The notes under the pieces were generated by a model that was not told where the DNA came from, searched no databases, and worked only from the letters and a program-made list of their open reading frames with translations. DNA of 64,000 nt, from assembly GCA_047495785.1 (NCBI GenBank), contig JBLDXI010000029.1:1674001-1738000 (forward strand), given 5' to 3'. Below are positions 21,269 through 31,868 of the stretch, piece by piece. Origin of the DNA: Lepidodermella squamata (Eukaryota > Gastrotricha). Both the position numbers and the translations under genes were made by a program. Within the stretch, counting starts at the first letter, position 1. Every line of letters begins with the position of its first letter.

Positions 21269-23602
21269 TCAATTATAGTACATTTTCATAACAGTTGTCT
21301 TTCGACGCAGTGCGTTTAATCGGCGCAGAATTTTCGATGACGGTAGCCGAGACACTGCTTCACCTGCAGCATCCTTTACGTCTCCAACTTTAACCCACAG
21401 CAAAGCAGCGACTACGGCTGATTGAATCTGCAATCCAACAGCGACTGCAATATTTTGTCTACTAGTTGATTTCAGCATGAAAACAACTGCGGTAAGAGCG
21501 AGAAATAGAATTGACGAGACAGCTATAGCCACGGCTAATCGCCTCACATAGGGGAAATACCGCAAATATCTATTCCCTACAAGTTTCATCCCACAAATCA
21601 AACCTATTTCAAGAACCGCGAGATTCAAAAGCAGAAGAGCTGCTGACCATTCCATGGCATAGTTTGACGAGCACACGACAGAATACTCTTCAACAAAAGT
21701 ATCGGCTTCGACTATGTAATACCTGGCATTTTCTGGTGTCGTAAGCACTGCGCGGTAAGGGTCAGACTTCAACCAAGATATGACGATGATAAAATTAAAA
21801 AGAAGAAACAAAAGCGTTCTAATAAAGAACGAAGGTTCATCCCTGAAAGGATCAGGGGCACGACGTTGGCCCGACGAATTTTGCTGCAATACTAAGCAGC
21901 AAGTCCTCAACCGAAATACCAAGTAACTGTACAGAAGTGACAACCCTGAAGCAACGGTGATTATAGTCGCCTCACAAACAGAGCTGTTGCGCATTGACGT
22001 CGGAGTTGCGAGTAGAATCGACCCTCCTGCTGAGAACAGGAAGCTCAGCATTATATGAATGTTATCAATTTTATGCCTGAGATTATTTTTATCATGTGTA
22101 ACAATGTAAGCAATTCCGCTGATTTGACAAACGACGACCAAGCATGCTGTTGTTGTCAAGAAGATGAAAACTAAAACAGGGATGCCGGCATCGACGTATT
22201 CTTCATAAGCAGCATCTTTAGGCAGAAAATTTGGTGCAAAAGGCGCAATTACTCTAATTTTGAACAACGAAATCTCGTTGATCGTCGTAGCATTTTCATC
22301 CAAAGACACGGTATATCTCGGTTGAAGGCCTGTCTTTTGTGACCACGTAGCTACCCATTGGGTTTCATAGTCCATTTCCATTCTCGCAGAATAGTGAAAG
22401 AAGCCATGTTGCTGATTCCGATACCTTAGGTTCCCAATGCTTTGATTAACGGCGAGCATGACGTTCCTAGGATCGTTCGGAAAGTTTCGAAGCGTAGAGT
22501 TTCGACTGTTTAAAAGCTTTTCCGCTTCAGCTAGCGTGACTACAGAATGTAGAGCTAGATCATAACAGGTGAATCGAGATAGGTAGTCACCCATTTTCAT
22601 GTCGATTGGATAGTTCGATTTAAGGTACTCATCAAACGCAGAACGGGTGTTTCCTAAATAATCTTTGCCAATAATGTCATTTCCAATAGGAATTGAAGAA
22701 GGGGCCCCAAAAAACAATACTATCTCAGCTTGTTCCTTAAAAATTGAGACATTGCAGTTTTTCGGGTACAGATAGGGCGGAAAGAAACTGGGATCTACGA
22801 AAGCAGTAGCGAACGTTAGGAACATGTATCTATTCCCTCTAATCCCATTTTTGTATGCTTGACAAAGGAAACCTAAGAAAATGAATGGGTCGATGTTTTC
22901 AAAGGAAAAAATTCGAATGTCCTTTCTGATAAATGATTGCATTATATCATCGTTGAAGTCTGAACTTGCTTCTATCGTTTGAACCCCTAGGCCGAATCGG
23001 TTATTCATTGCAAGTGTGTAAGTCGCTGCCTCCAAGCCGAAAGAGCTCTCATTTGCCGGGAACACAACTGCTGTTTTCTTCCAAGGAGTGAACTGTTTGA
23101 TGAAGCTTAGTCGAGCCATTATCGTTAATTGGGATGAGGCTTTGATACGCCATAGGTTTGGATACAGATCTCTTCGATCAACTTGACCAGGTGAGAGGCA
23201 AGATTGAGTAATCGCTACCATGTTCATATGATACGCAACTCTGCCCCAACTCTTACAGCCCAGAGTCTGGCCCAGGCCGACTGTCACTGGGGCTAGAAAT
23301 AGCCCAGGCTCGGCCGTTTCTGTCATTGACCGCACGAAGTTGATGCTAACGGAGGTTGCCAGCATGGCTTGAATTCCTTCGTCGGAATTATCGAATTCGA
23401 GGTGGTAGTCGGACAAAATGTCGGAGTGATTATTCGCGATGTCATAAGCTGTTTGAAAGGCCCATCGGCAGTTCCTGCCATCTCCTGTGTTTCGAGACAA
23501 CCCCTCTAAGTAAAGTGTACGCAAGCGGTACGGCTTTCTAGACTGGGTCTGAATCACTGCCGAACCGGCGAGAAGAATAAAAAATATAAGCCCACTTTCC
23601 AT
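21269..23602 (-). CDS. GABA-B-like receptor, intronless (REC-1)
   Basis: An uninterrupted 777-residue frame from ATG at 23602; the open frame continues upstream without an ATG. Signal peptide (MESGLIFFILLAGSAVIQTQ), then an ANF-receptor-type ligand domain of about 450 residues with many sequons, then seven TM helices from about residue 473. Class C marks are the Cys before TM3 (SVCEATIITVASGLSLLYSY), ISWLKSDPYRAV in TM4 and its loop, and VVCSSNYAMEW before TM5, providing the conserved disulphide. There is no cysteine-rich domain, so it is GABA-B-like rather than mGluR-like. The short C-tail lacks the coiled coil of GABA-B subunits. It is the most divergent of the five in the C-tail (ends MKMYYN). 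The ligand is unknown. Confidence 0.85.
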   Translation of the reverse strand: MESGLIFFILLAGSAVIQTQSRKPYRLRTLYLEGLSRNTGDGRNCRWAFQTAYDIANNHSDILSDYHLEFDNSDEGIQAMLATSVSINFVRSMTETAEPGLFLAPVTVGLGQTLGCKSWGRVAYHMNMVAITQSCLSPGQVDRRDLYPNLWRIKASSQLTIMARLSFIKQFTPWKKTAVVFPANESSFGLEAATYTLAMNNRFGLGVQTIEASSDFNDDIMQSFIRKDIRIFSFENIDPFIFLGFLCQAYKNGIRGNRYMFLTFATAFVDPSFFPPYLYPKNCNVSIFKEQAEIVLFFGAPSSIPIGNDIIGKDYLGNTRSAFDEYLKSNYPIDMKMGDYLSRFTCYDLALHSVVTLAEAEKLLNSRNSTLRNFPNDPRNVMLAVNQSIGNLRYRNQQHGFFHYSARMEMDYETQWVATWSQKTGLQPRYTVSLDENATTINEISLFKIRVIAPFAPNFLPKDAAYEEYVDAGIPVLVFIFLTTTACLVVVCQISGIAYIVTHDKNNLRHKIDNIHIMLSFLFSAGGSILLATPTSMRNSSVCEATIITVASGLSLLYSYLVFRLRTCCLVLQQNSSGQRRAPDPFRDEPSFFIRTLLFLLFNFIIVISWLKSDPYRAVLTTPENARYYIVEADTFVEEYSVVCSSNYAMEWSAALLLLNLAVLEIGLICGMKLVGNRYLRYFPYVRRLAVAIAVSSILFLALTAVVFMLKSTSRQNIAVAVGLQIQSAVVAALLWVKVGDVKDAAGEAVSRLPSSKILRRLNALRRKTTVMKMYYN

Positions 23603-23659
23603 TCTAGGAGTGTAATACAACAGTTATTGCATGATTCGATAAGGGACTGCTCCCTTCTA

Positions 23660-23965
23660 TTATTCGATCTTTTCCACCCACATAGCTTCCTATTTATTAC
23701 TTCAACGTCTGCGCTTCCGATGATTCCGTTTTTAAGAGGTTCCTCATTCTCTTCCCAACTTCACGCATATCAACAATAGAAGCTGAATCACTATAATACC
23801 CTCATTACTTCCATGATTTCTCCCGGTGCGACGAAACTTGAACATGTCTAAACTGTCACGAAACGTGGAGTGTCGGAAGTGCGTGATAACTTGACGGTGA
23901 AATGTGAAATCTTTGTGTGAAACTTGACAGGGAAGTCTCGCGATAGGACACGTGAGTTAGGGGAC
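23660..23965 (-). promoter_or_regulatory. Conserved upstream region of REC-1
   Basis: A proximal block (TTCCACCCACATAGCTTCC on the plus strand, 23672-23690) lies about 70-90 bp before the start codon. A distal block (GTGTCGGAAGTGCGTGA at about 23871) lies about 270 bp before it, followed by CTCGCGATAGGAC. Both recur at matching distance in the other four intronless receptor genes. The role is inferred from this conservation. Confidence 0.55.
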
Positions 23966-24289
23966 AACAACATTGAACTTTTGAATACATTGAAGTGACG
24001 AATAGGAAACTATGCGGCTTTAGAAAAGAGCAATTAACCTGATATCAACCAGTCAACATTATTCTCTGAACGGTTTCTATATTGCCACATTTTTCGCTGA
24101 TTCCAAATTCCAAATCTGAAGACCTAGCAAATCCCATCGTTCGGCGCATTTCGGCGATATTTCATGAGTAAATTTCAATTTTTAGCCTTTTTTAACGCGT
24201 TAACTACCAAACTTTACACGACTTCAGCCGCTTTTGCATTACACCATTGGAATGGTAAATGATGGTAATTGATGGCGTAGCCAGATACT

Positions 24290-24392
24290 AGGGCGCCGAT
24301 ATAAGGGCGGGGACATTAGGGCTTAGGCTAAAAGAGCGCTGGACAAAAGGGCGACAGACATAAGGGCAGCCGGATAAAAGGGCGCCCGAATT
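24290..24392. repeat. Degenerate ~15-bp tandem repeat (AGGGCGCC type)
   Basis: About seven imperfect units centred on AAGGGCG plus a purine-rich spacer (AGGGCGCCGATATA, AGGGCGGGGACATT, AAGGGCGACAGACAT, AAAAGGGCGCCCGAA and others). It lies ~100 bp from a transposase fragment and may belong to the same mobile element. Confidence 0.7.
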
Positions 24393-24497
24393 AATTAACG
24401 GTTAAAGAAAAATGTAATTTAGGAATATGAAAACAATTCGATGAACTTGAAACTTTACACACCTACCGTAAATTCCCAAATACAAGCCTAGGTGGCA

Positions 24498-24890
24498 CTA
24501 AAACTGACTGTCCGACTGGCAGGTTCTGGTCATCAGGACATAGAACAACGGTACTGCCTTGATTCCCATCAAGCCCTGAAGGGTCCAAACCTGGTGAAAT
24601 AGGCAAGGACATACATCAAAGGTGCCGTCTCCTAACCAGTGAGGAAATCTCACAAGCATATCAAGATTTCGACGTGTTGTAAAGATAATTATGCGATGCG
24701 GGTCTTCGAGCCCAGAATCAAACTGGAGAAACCGCTCTCCGTGTTGGGTGTTGTGCAGGTCTTCGGGAATCTGTAGCTCAACTTGATTGACTGGATTGGC
24801 TTGTACTGCGCGTAAGCCACGGCGAACGCGACTGATGAGACAGTAGCAGCTCCCCGGCTCGCCGAGAATGCGTTCTATGGATTCTATATT
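24498..24890 (-). pseudogene. MULE-type transposase fragment
   Basis: About 130 open codons read from roughly 24890 down to TAG at 24498, with no ATG and stops close by at the 5' side. Visible motifs are those of the MULE/FLYWCH-associated transposase family: ERILGEPGSCYCLISRVRR, then RIIIFTTRRNLDML, then HWLGDGTFDVCPCLFHQVW (the DGTF block) and PLFYVLM. The DGTF Asp is one of the catalytic acidic residues of the family. The piece covers only the start of the catalytic core, so it is a relic. A TACCGTAAATTCCCAAATACA word like the TIR of the 54-kb MITE sits just beyond its end, at about 24469. Confidence 0.7.
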
Positions 24891-25364
24891 CTATTCTTTC
24901 ATTGATAAAGCGTCACGTGTACAAACATACATGAATTATATATTTAGCATGTGCTTTTATTCAGAAAATTCCTAGAAAATCAGTAAAAAATCATGGAAGT
25001 TCGCTCCAAGTATCGATGAAGATCCATGATGCGGGCCTGTTAAAATTCATTTGAAATACTTTGAAAAAATAATCAACGTGTTCCTCGTGATTTCCTTTGT
25101 CTGGATCCATCAACCAAAACCTTGGGAAAATCGAAACCGTCACGGAACAACGAACACGCTGGTTAATATTTCATGATTTTTAACTCAATATGGACGACCA
25201 AAATATTATCCATTGAGAACCAATGAATGGTTCCCTATTTTCCGATGAAATGGTAATATAAAACGTGGCGCACTCCATTTATTTCCCAGCACAATATATT
25301 ATCAAAAATTGCCTGCAAAAGCATTATTTTTTTATATCATGAGAACTGTAGTGTAGTTCAAGCT

Positions 25365-27689
25365 TTATCTGGTGTAAATTCTCTTAATAGCGGCCTTGTG
25401 ACTCAATGCGTCAAATCTGCTCATCATTTGCGACGACGGTAGCCGAGACAATGCTTCACCTGCAGCATCCGCTCCGTCCCCGACTTTGACGTACAGCAAA
25501 GCAGCCACTATTCCCGATTGAATTTGCAGTCCAACAGCGACTGCAATATTCTGTCCGCTAGTAGATTTCAGCATGAAAACGACCGCAGTTAGGGCAAGAT
25601 ATAAAGTCGAGGAGACAGCTATAGCCACGGCTAATCTCCGTACAAAAGGGAAATAGGGCAAGTATCGATTCCCCACAAGTTTCACCACGTAAATCAAACC
25701 TACTCCAAGAACGGCGAGATTCAATACAAGAAGAGCTGCCGACCATTCAATGGCATAGTTTGATGAGCAAATGACAGAATACTCTTCAACATAAGTATCG
25801 GTTTCAGCAATGTAGGATCTAGAATTTTCTGGTTTGGCAATAACTGCCCGGTAAGGATCAGACGTCAACCAAGAGATGACGATGACAAATTTCAGGAGAA
25901 GAAACAGAAGTGTTCTTATTGCAAACGACGCTTCCTCCCTACCGGGATCTCGTTGACGTGATGTTTTTTGCCGCAATACTTTCGAAGCAGACCTCAGACG
26001 GTTTACCATATAACTGTATAGAAGTGATAGTCCTAACACAAATGTGAATATGCTTGCCTCGCAGACAGAGCTGTTACGCATTGAGGTCGGTGTTGCGAGA
26101 AGAATCGACCCTGCAGCCAAGAGCAGGAAACTCAGCATTACAAAAATGTCATCAAGTTTTCGCCCGATATTCTTTTTATCATGGGCAATGATTAAGGAGA
26201 TGCCACTAATTTGGCAAACTACGACTAGGCAAGCTGTTGTTGTCAAGAAAATGAAAACTGCTACAGAGATGCCGGCATCGACGTATTCTTCATAAGCAGC
26301 ATCCTTAGGCAGAAAATTTGGTGCAAAAGGCGCAATTACTCTTATGTTAAACAACGATGGATCGTTGATCGTCGTAGCATTCTCATCCAGAGACACGGTA
26401 TATCTAATCTGAAGCCCTGATTTTTGTGACCAAGTTGCCACTAATTGGGCTTCATAGTCCATTTCCATTCTCGCAGAATAGTGAAATAAGCCATGTTGCT
26501 GATTCCGATACCTCAGGTTCCCAATGCTTTGATTAACAGCGAGCATTACGTTTTGAGGATCATCCTTGAAGTTTCTAAGCGTAGAGTTTCGACTGTTCAA
26601 GAGCTTCTCTGCCTCCGCCAGCGTTACTATAGAGTGCAAGGCGAGCTCATAGCAGGAGAATCGAGATAGAAAATCGCCCATTCTCATGTCGATTGGATAA
26701 GTCGATTTGAGATAATTTTCAAAGTCAGACCAAGTCAGACCGAAATAATCTTTGCTTATGCCATCATTTGGAATAGGGATCGTAGCAGGGGCACCAAAAA
26801 GCAATACTCTTTCTGCTTGTTCCTTATAAATTGGGACGCTACAGTTCTTCGGATACAGATGTGGTGGAAAGAAATTTGGGTCCACGAAAGAACTGGCAAA
26901 GGTTAGGAACAGGTACCTAGTACCTCTAATCCCATTTTTGTATGCTTGGCATAGGAAACCTAACAGAATAAATGGGTCGGTGTTTTCAAAGGAAAATATT
27001 CGAATGTCCTTTTTGATAAATGATTGCATAATATCGTCATTGAAGTCTGAACTTGCTTCTATTGTTTGAACTCCTAGAGCGAATTGGTTATTCTTTGCAA
27101 GCGTGTACGTAGCTGCCTCAAACCCAAAAGAGCTCTCATTGGCTGGGAACACAACAGCTGTTTTCTTCCATGAAGTGAATTGCTTGATGAAGCTTAGTCG
27201 AGCCATTATCGTAAGTTGTGATGAGGCTTTCATACGCCACAGGTTTGGATACAGATCTCTTCGATCAACCTGGCCGGGTGAGTGGCAAGCTGGAGTGATC
27301 GCTACCATGTTCATATGAGACGCAACTCTGCCCCAACTCTTACAGCCCAGAGTCTGGCCCAGGCCGACTGTCACGGGGGCTAGAAATAGACCGGGCTCGG
27401 CCGATTCCGTCATTGACCGCACGAAATTGATGCTAACGGAGGTTGCCAGCATGGCTTGAATTCCTTCGTCACGATGCTCGAATTCCAGGTGGTAGTCGGG
27501 CAGTATATCAGAGCGATTATTCGCAAAGTCGTGAGCTGTTTGAAAGGCCCATCGACAGTTCCTGAAATCTCCTGTGTTCAGAGACAATCCTAGTAGGTAA
27601 AGTGCTCGCAAACGGTACGGCTTTCGAGGCTCAGTCTGAATTATGACCAGGGAGGAGAGGATAATCAAAAATATAAGCGCATTCGCCAT
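25365..27689 (-). CDS. GABA-B-like receptor, intronless (REC-2)
   Basis: An intact single-exon frame of 774 residues from ATG at 27689 (MANALIFLIILSSLVIIQTE, signal peptide). ANF-receptor-type ligand domain, then seven TM segments starting near residue 470. The TM3 block reads SVCEASIFTFVLGLSLLYSY, the TM4-loop block ISWLTSDPYRAV, and the pre-TM5 block VICSSNYAIEW. The intracellular loop between TM3 and TM4 is slightly shorter than in paralogues (RQRDPGREE), which accounts for the length difference. The C-tail ends AAIKRIYTR, almost identical to the next two copies. No pore, kinase or coiled-coil domain is present. Signalling through G proteins is expected from the class only. Confidence 0.85.
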   Translation of the reverse strand: MANALIFLIILSSLVIIQTEPRKPYRLRALYLLGLSLNTGDFRNCRWAFQTAHDFANNRSDILPDYHLEFEHRDEGIQAMLATSVSINFVRSMTESAEPGLFLAPVTVGLGQTLGCKSWGRVASHMNMVAITPACHSPGQVDRRDLYPNLWRMKASSQLTIMARLSFIKQFTSWKKTAVVFPANESSFGFEAATYTLAKNNQFALGVQTIEASSDFNDDIMQSFIKKDIRIFSFENTDPFILLGFLCQAYKNGIRGTRYLFLTFASSFVDPNFFPPHLYPKNCSVPIYKEQAERVLLFGAPATIPIPNDGISKDYFGLTWSDFENYLKSTYPIDMRMGDFLSRFSCYELALHSIVTLAEAEKLLNSRNSTLRNFKDDPQNVMLAVNQSIGNLRYRNQQHGLFHYSARMEMDYEAQLVATWSQKSGLQIRYTVSLDENATTINDPSLFNIRVIAPFAPNFLPKDAAYEEYVDAGISVAVFIFLTTTACLVVVCQISGISLIIAHDKKNIGRKLDDIFVMLSFLLLAAGSILLATPTSMRNSSVCEASIFTFVLGLSLLYSYMVNRLRSASKVLRQKTSRQRDPGREEASFAIRTLLFLLLKFVIVISWLTSDPYRAVIAKPENSRSYIAETDTYVEEYSVICSSNYAIEWSAALLVLNLAVLGVGLIYVVKLVGNRYLPYFPFVRRLAVAIAVSSTLYLALTAVVFMLKSTSGQNIAVAVGLQIQSGIVAALLYVKVGDGADAAGEALSRLPSSQMMSRFDALSHKAAIKRIYTR

Positions 27690-27749
27690 TCTAGGATTTG
27701 AATGAAAAAGCTGAATGTTCGAGAAGGGATGTCTTCGTCCATTTATATT

Positions 27750-28062
27750 GTATTGTCCACCCACTTGGCTTCTTATTTATCACTTCCACGTCTGCGCTTC
27801 CGAATTATTTTGACTCTGAGAGTTTCTTCGTGACGATGCTCATTCTCTTCTCAGGTTCATGCAATAGCAATAGAAGCTGAAGCTTATATCATCCTCATTC
27901 CTCCCGTGACGTATTCCGGAGCAAAAGAAATACGAGCATCTCCAATAAATCACAAGAAAGCACTTAGCTGTCGGAAGGGCTTTTGATGGCAAAACTGATC
28001 TCTTTATGGATGAGATAATGTTTTCAAAGACATCTCGCGAAAAGACAAATGAGTGTGAGGAA
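27750..28062 (-). promoter_or_regulatory. Conserved upstream region of REC-2
   Basis: The proximal block (GTCCACCCACTTGGCTTC) is at 27755-27772, next to a TATAAATGG-like word on the minus strand. The distal block (CTGTCGGAAGGGCTTTTGA) is at about 27968, followed by CTCGCGAAAAGACAAATGAG at about 28037. Spacing to the start codon matches the other receptor genes. Confidence 0.55.
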
Positions 28063-29337
28063 ACTCCTGAAAGCCTAATAGGAAGCGCAGACGTTCAAGT
28101 GATAGGAAGCTGTCTGGGTCGAAAAGGGCGAATATACAGGGATATCCCTTTTCGTTCAATCAATCCTTAAATCAGATTTTTCATTTTAACCTTAGAATTG
28201 CGAATGCCCTTGTGTTTCCGATTATCTTTTACCACTTGGCAGTGATTCAGCACGAGTCCAGAAAGCCGCACCGTTTTCAAACGCTTTGCGTAAGACAGGT
28301 CTCACAAATCAGAGATCATAAACCGGTGGATGGTGGAACAATAGAGTTGAGCCGAGCTAGTTAACCCTCCAAGTCCGGCTGGTGTATGTGTAAGTCGCTT
28401 GGTGTTTTGGAAAGTTGCAAAAAAATGCCAAAAATGTGCGTTACTATTGTAACTTTTAAAAGTGCTTGTGTTAACACGAGTCCTGAAATATTTCCCCAAT
28501 TTTTTCATTTTGACCAAAAATGCCGTTTTCACATGTCAAAACACAAGTGATTCGATAGATAGCCGAATTTTGTGCTTGTCGAAACACAAGTGATCCATGA
28601 AGGTGACTGACAAAACTTTGATTTATCGATCAGGGTTAGTTAATAAATCAGTGGCACCTTGATAAACCGGCTGGTATTAAAGTTACCCGCCCTAACTACG
28701 ACCTATTAGCCCATGAAAATTCAATAAAAATCGCGGGCAGAATTTTCGTCACCAATTTTGTCTCTCGCACCCAATTCAAATGAAAATTTGAGGAAGGTTT
28801 ACCGCAGACTAGATCTATCGACTGGTGAAAACCATTTTAAAACATTCCTCATGGTTGAAAAGTTATTGATAAAATGCGATGCAAAAAAAATATTAAGCAT
28901 ACTTTATTCGTTGCGAGCTTGCGTACGCGTGGGTGGGCATTACTTCGTTCCCAATATATCGCCTGATTATGTAAACTAAATATCAACCTCTCCTAATGTT
29001 GATCCGAAGGGTAATGTGACCTATCTGCCCTCGTTTAAAAAATTGACGTCCGATTTTATCCGCAACTACTAGGGGTATAATATGCCCAGATGGTATACGA
29101 CCTCTTGCGCACAGTCCTAAGGGCAGTCCTAAAATGTCGCCGGACGGGTTGAAGCCTGCTTCAATAAGGCTTTGTCAATTTCCACGGGTTTGGCGGAGTC
29201 GATAGTTTGCCTTGGAGGAGTGCAAAAAACGCCAAGTTAAAAATTCCTAGGTTCGATTTTTGAGAGATCGCCCAGTCATCTTACATTTGCTTAAATTCAA
29301 CTGCTTGAATTCAACTGAGATCACGCTCTCTAGGCTT

Positions 29338-30230
29338 CAGGGTATTCGGTTTAAACTCAAACCAGTTCCTACCAGTTTACACCGGTGCCGGTATAAACCG
29401 GTTTTTTTCAAGTTCAATAAAAACCGCGGTTTTAAGTAAACAGACAAATCCGACGGTTAGATAATAAGACATCACCGGTAATATGTCGTCCTAGCTGAAA
29501 GTGTTGGCACAAAGATCAGCTAAAAGATCAGGGGTGGCGTTAGTTATGATAAACAGCTTTGATTCAAAGCGTGAAGGATCATTTGCCAAGTAAGAATCGG
29601 CCAAATTGGAACAAAAATCAATCATTCACTGTATAATCGATAATCAATATCCAATAACCGATACTTCCAGTGTAAAAACAGATGTGCTCAGCGTGTTCAG
29701 CGCCTCAGATTACCCCTAGAACTCAAATATCTCCAAATTCCAAATAATTCGCAAAACGAACGAAAATATCGCAAAATCAAAAATTTTGAAAAATGTGCGG
29801 AAAATTGTAAAAAATTTTTTTTCAAAGGAATCGGGAAAACCGCGTCTTTTGTTCGCAAAATCCCCTTAGAATTCCCGGCGGGGTAAAGTTTGCACGGGGA
29901 ACTCAATCCTGTTTTATTCAGAATTTTCATAGCTATCACAGATCTGGAGATAATTAGCTGTTTTTTTAATTTTTATTGCTTTATTGCATTTAATCGAATT
30001 TTCATGAAAATAGTCGAGTAACACATCAAACTATGCAGTTTTTTGCGTAGATTAACGTGGTGCACTCGAAAATTCAATGGAAGCTAAGACATTTGAGTTG
30101 TTCGACTCTCCTTTGGTCATATCCTTTGATTATTGACATTCATTAAAAACCGGTGTTTATTACCGGTATAAATCGGTTTAAACTGGTGGGCGGTTTTTTC
30201 AGAATAAAAACCGGTCGGTATAATACCCTG
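29338..30230. mobile_element. Non-autonomous hAT-like element
   Basis: The 893-bp element begins CAGGGTATT and ends AATACCCTG. The 8 bp outside each end are CTAGGCTT and CGAGGCTT, identical at seven of eight positions. A terminal CAGGG...CCCTG and 8-bp target duplication are diagnostic of the hAT superfamily. Both ends carry subterminal clusters of ACCGGTTTA-type words in opposite orientation, the usual transposase-binding arrangement. No transposase frame is present. Confidence 0.8.
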
Positions 30231-31384
30231 CGAGGCTTCAGTGGGCTATGCTATTTTTCAAGGGCTCTCCAATGGTATAAGTTGTTTGAAAATTAAAGCC
30301 AAATTGAGTGAGCCGCGAAGACATCCTCCTGGCTAAACTCTTTTGCCCCATTCTTTATTTTGAAGCCATTCATCCGTAGATTTGCCTTCATTTTCTGAAA
30401 TAAAATTCGAAATTTCAGAGCTATATAGGTGATTTCCTTGCTCTACTCATCGAGACCTATCTATCGGTACCAAACATAAGGTATTTTCGTTGATACCTGG
30501 GGTGGCCCAAATAAGGGCACCTGTTGCCCTAATTCTGGCCGGTTGACCGAGTGACAGGGAAATTTTTCCAAAGCAAGGTAACATCTTTCGGATTTTTATA
30601 TACCGGCATTCGATAGCCCATGTGCCCTTCTAGGAGATAGCTATTGCTGTTTATTTTTAAAAAGATTACCTGACTCAGAAAGTTTAAAAAACCTAAAAAA
30701 CCCCAAAAAACCCCGAAATGCGGCCCAATTTAGGGCGGGGTGCTCTGGTTTCAAATTTGTAATCAGCGACCCAGATTATAGTTACCCACCAAATCTCGAC
30801 CAATCATGAACAAAACTTAAGAAAACAGGCCTTAATACACACAGGTGTGTAAATCGAGCACCATATACATGAAATACACACATGTGTGTAATTGGCAGCC
30901 AATGTGTTAACCCTCTAAGTCCGACTATGGGTTTTCGTCAATCGCAACTTCTCGGCGTTGGTGTGGATCGCTTATTAATTTTAGACTAAAAATGTTTATA
31001 CCACGGTTGAGCCCCATACCTGAGCTTTCAGCACCCAGGCGGGCGCGTCCACAACGTGAGATTACGCAACACAGTAATTAGGTGAATGTCCCTCGCCTCT
31101 TAAAGTCGTCGAATCACATGTGCCATTATGTGTGCACAAATCATGTTCGGCAATTTTTTGTCGCTCTGATTGCCATTCGAACACACGAACGTGTTTTGGA
31201 AACCAATTTACATGCGAAAACACCATAGACATGATTTCAGTATAGACTGTCTACTCACGAGAAAAGGGGTGTAACGCCATGGGCGCCAGATGGTCTGCTG
31301 ATTCATCAATTTCCTGGATCTTCTTGGAAGGCTAAAAATCGAAAAGTTCACAATTTCCTATTGGAGGTTAATTTCACCTTCTAT

Positions 31385-31510
31385 TGGAGGTGTGCGAATC
31401 CCGCAAGTGAAAGTACCTCGGAATCACACTTACTTTGGGAATCTCGTGGGAGAGGCATCTTGATCGGCTCTCGGCGAAAATTAACGATTTCTTTCTTAAT
31501 CTTAAGTTTT
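31385..31510 (+). pseudogene. Non-LTR reverse-transcriptase scrap
   Basis: Reading plus strand, VRIPQVKVPRNHTYFG is followed, after a one-base frame shift, by ISWERHLDRLSAKINDFF. This matches the C-terminal reverse-transcriptase pattern 'YLG...W..HL..L..KIN..L' of Jockey/CR1-type elements. Stops interrupt it on both sides. The identification rests on one short motif. Confidence 0.4.
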
Positions 31511-31868
31511 CTTAATAACGATCCACTTTAGGGTCCAAGTTCTTTAGTTCCATGATCTTTTGTGTGGCGCTGACGCCACCTGGTGCAATGACACGCGCCC
31601 TTCTCGCACGCGCCCGTTTCTCCCGCCTCGGAGTTTTATTTAACTAATACGCATCCTTGAAACTGATAGCCTTGTTTGAGTTTACGAGCAGCTTTGTCTG
31701 GAAAGGCTTGAGTCTGGGGTTTCGAGTTCGTGGTCAGCCTTGTATTTTGAGATACATTCTTATGCCATATCAACAGTATCAGCAGAAAAAACAAATACCA
31801 GTAGCGTAACTTTTATTTAGAGCAATTGGTGAGAATATGGTTCTAGTTATTTCATTCAGCTCTGCATT

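Larger units (their letters stand above)
23966..25364. other. Intergenic between REC-1 and REC-2
   Basis: Besides the tandem repeat and transposase relic noted separately, this interval is AT-rich with no supported host exon. The stretch 24900-25364 is the 3' flank of the REC-2 gene. Confidence 0.45.
28063..31868. other. Long intergenic region between REC-2 and REC-3
   Basis: Contains a hAT-like element and a reverse-transcriptase scrap, annotated separately. It also holds a small hairpin at 30508-30540 (GGCCCAAATAAGGGCA facing TGCCCTAATTCTGGCC) and two near-palindromes of ACACACAGGTGTGT type at about 30838-30895. The phrase GTTAACCCTC-AAGTCCG occurs at both 28358 and 30907, probably a dispersed repeat. 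No host exon is supported. Confidence 0.45.
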
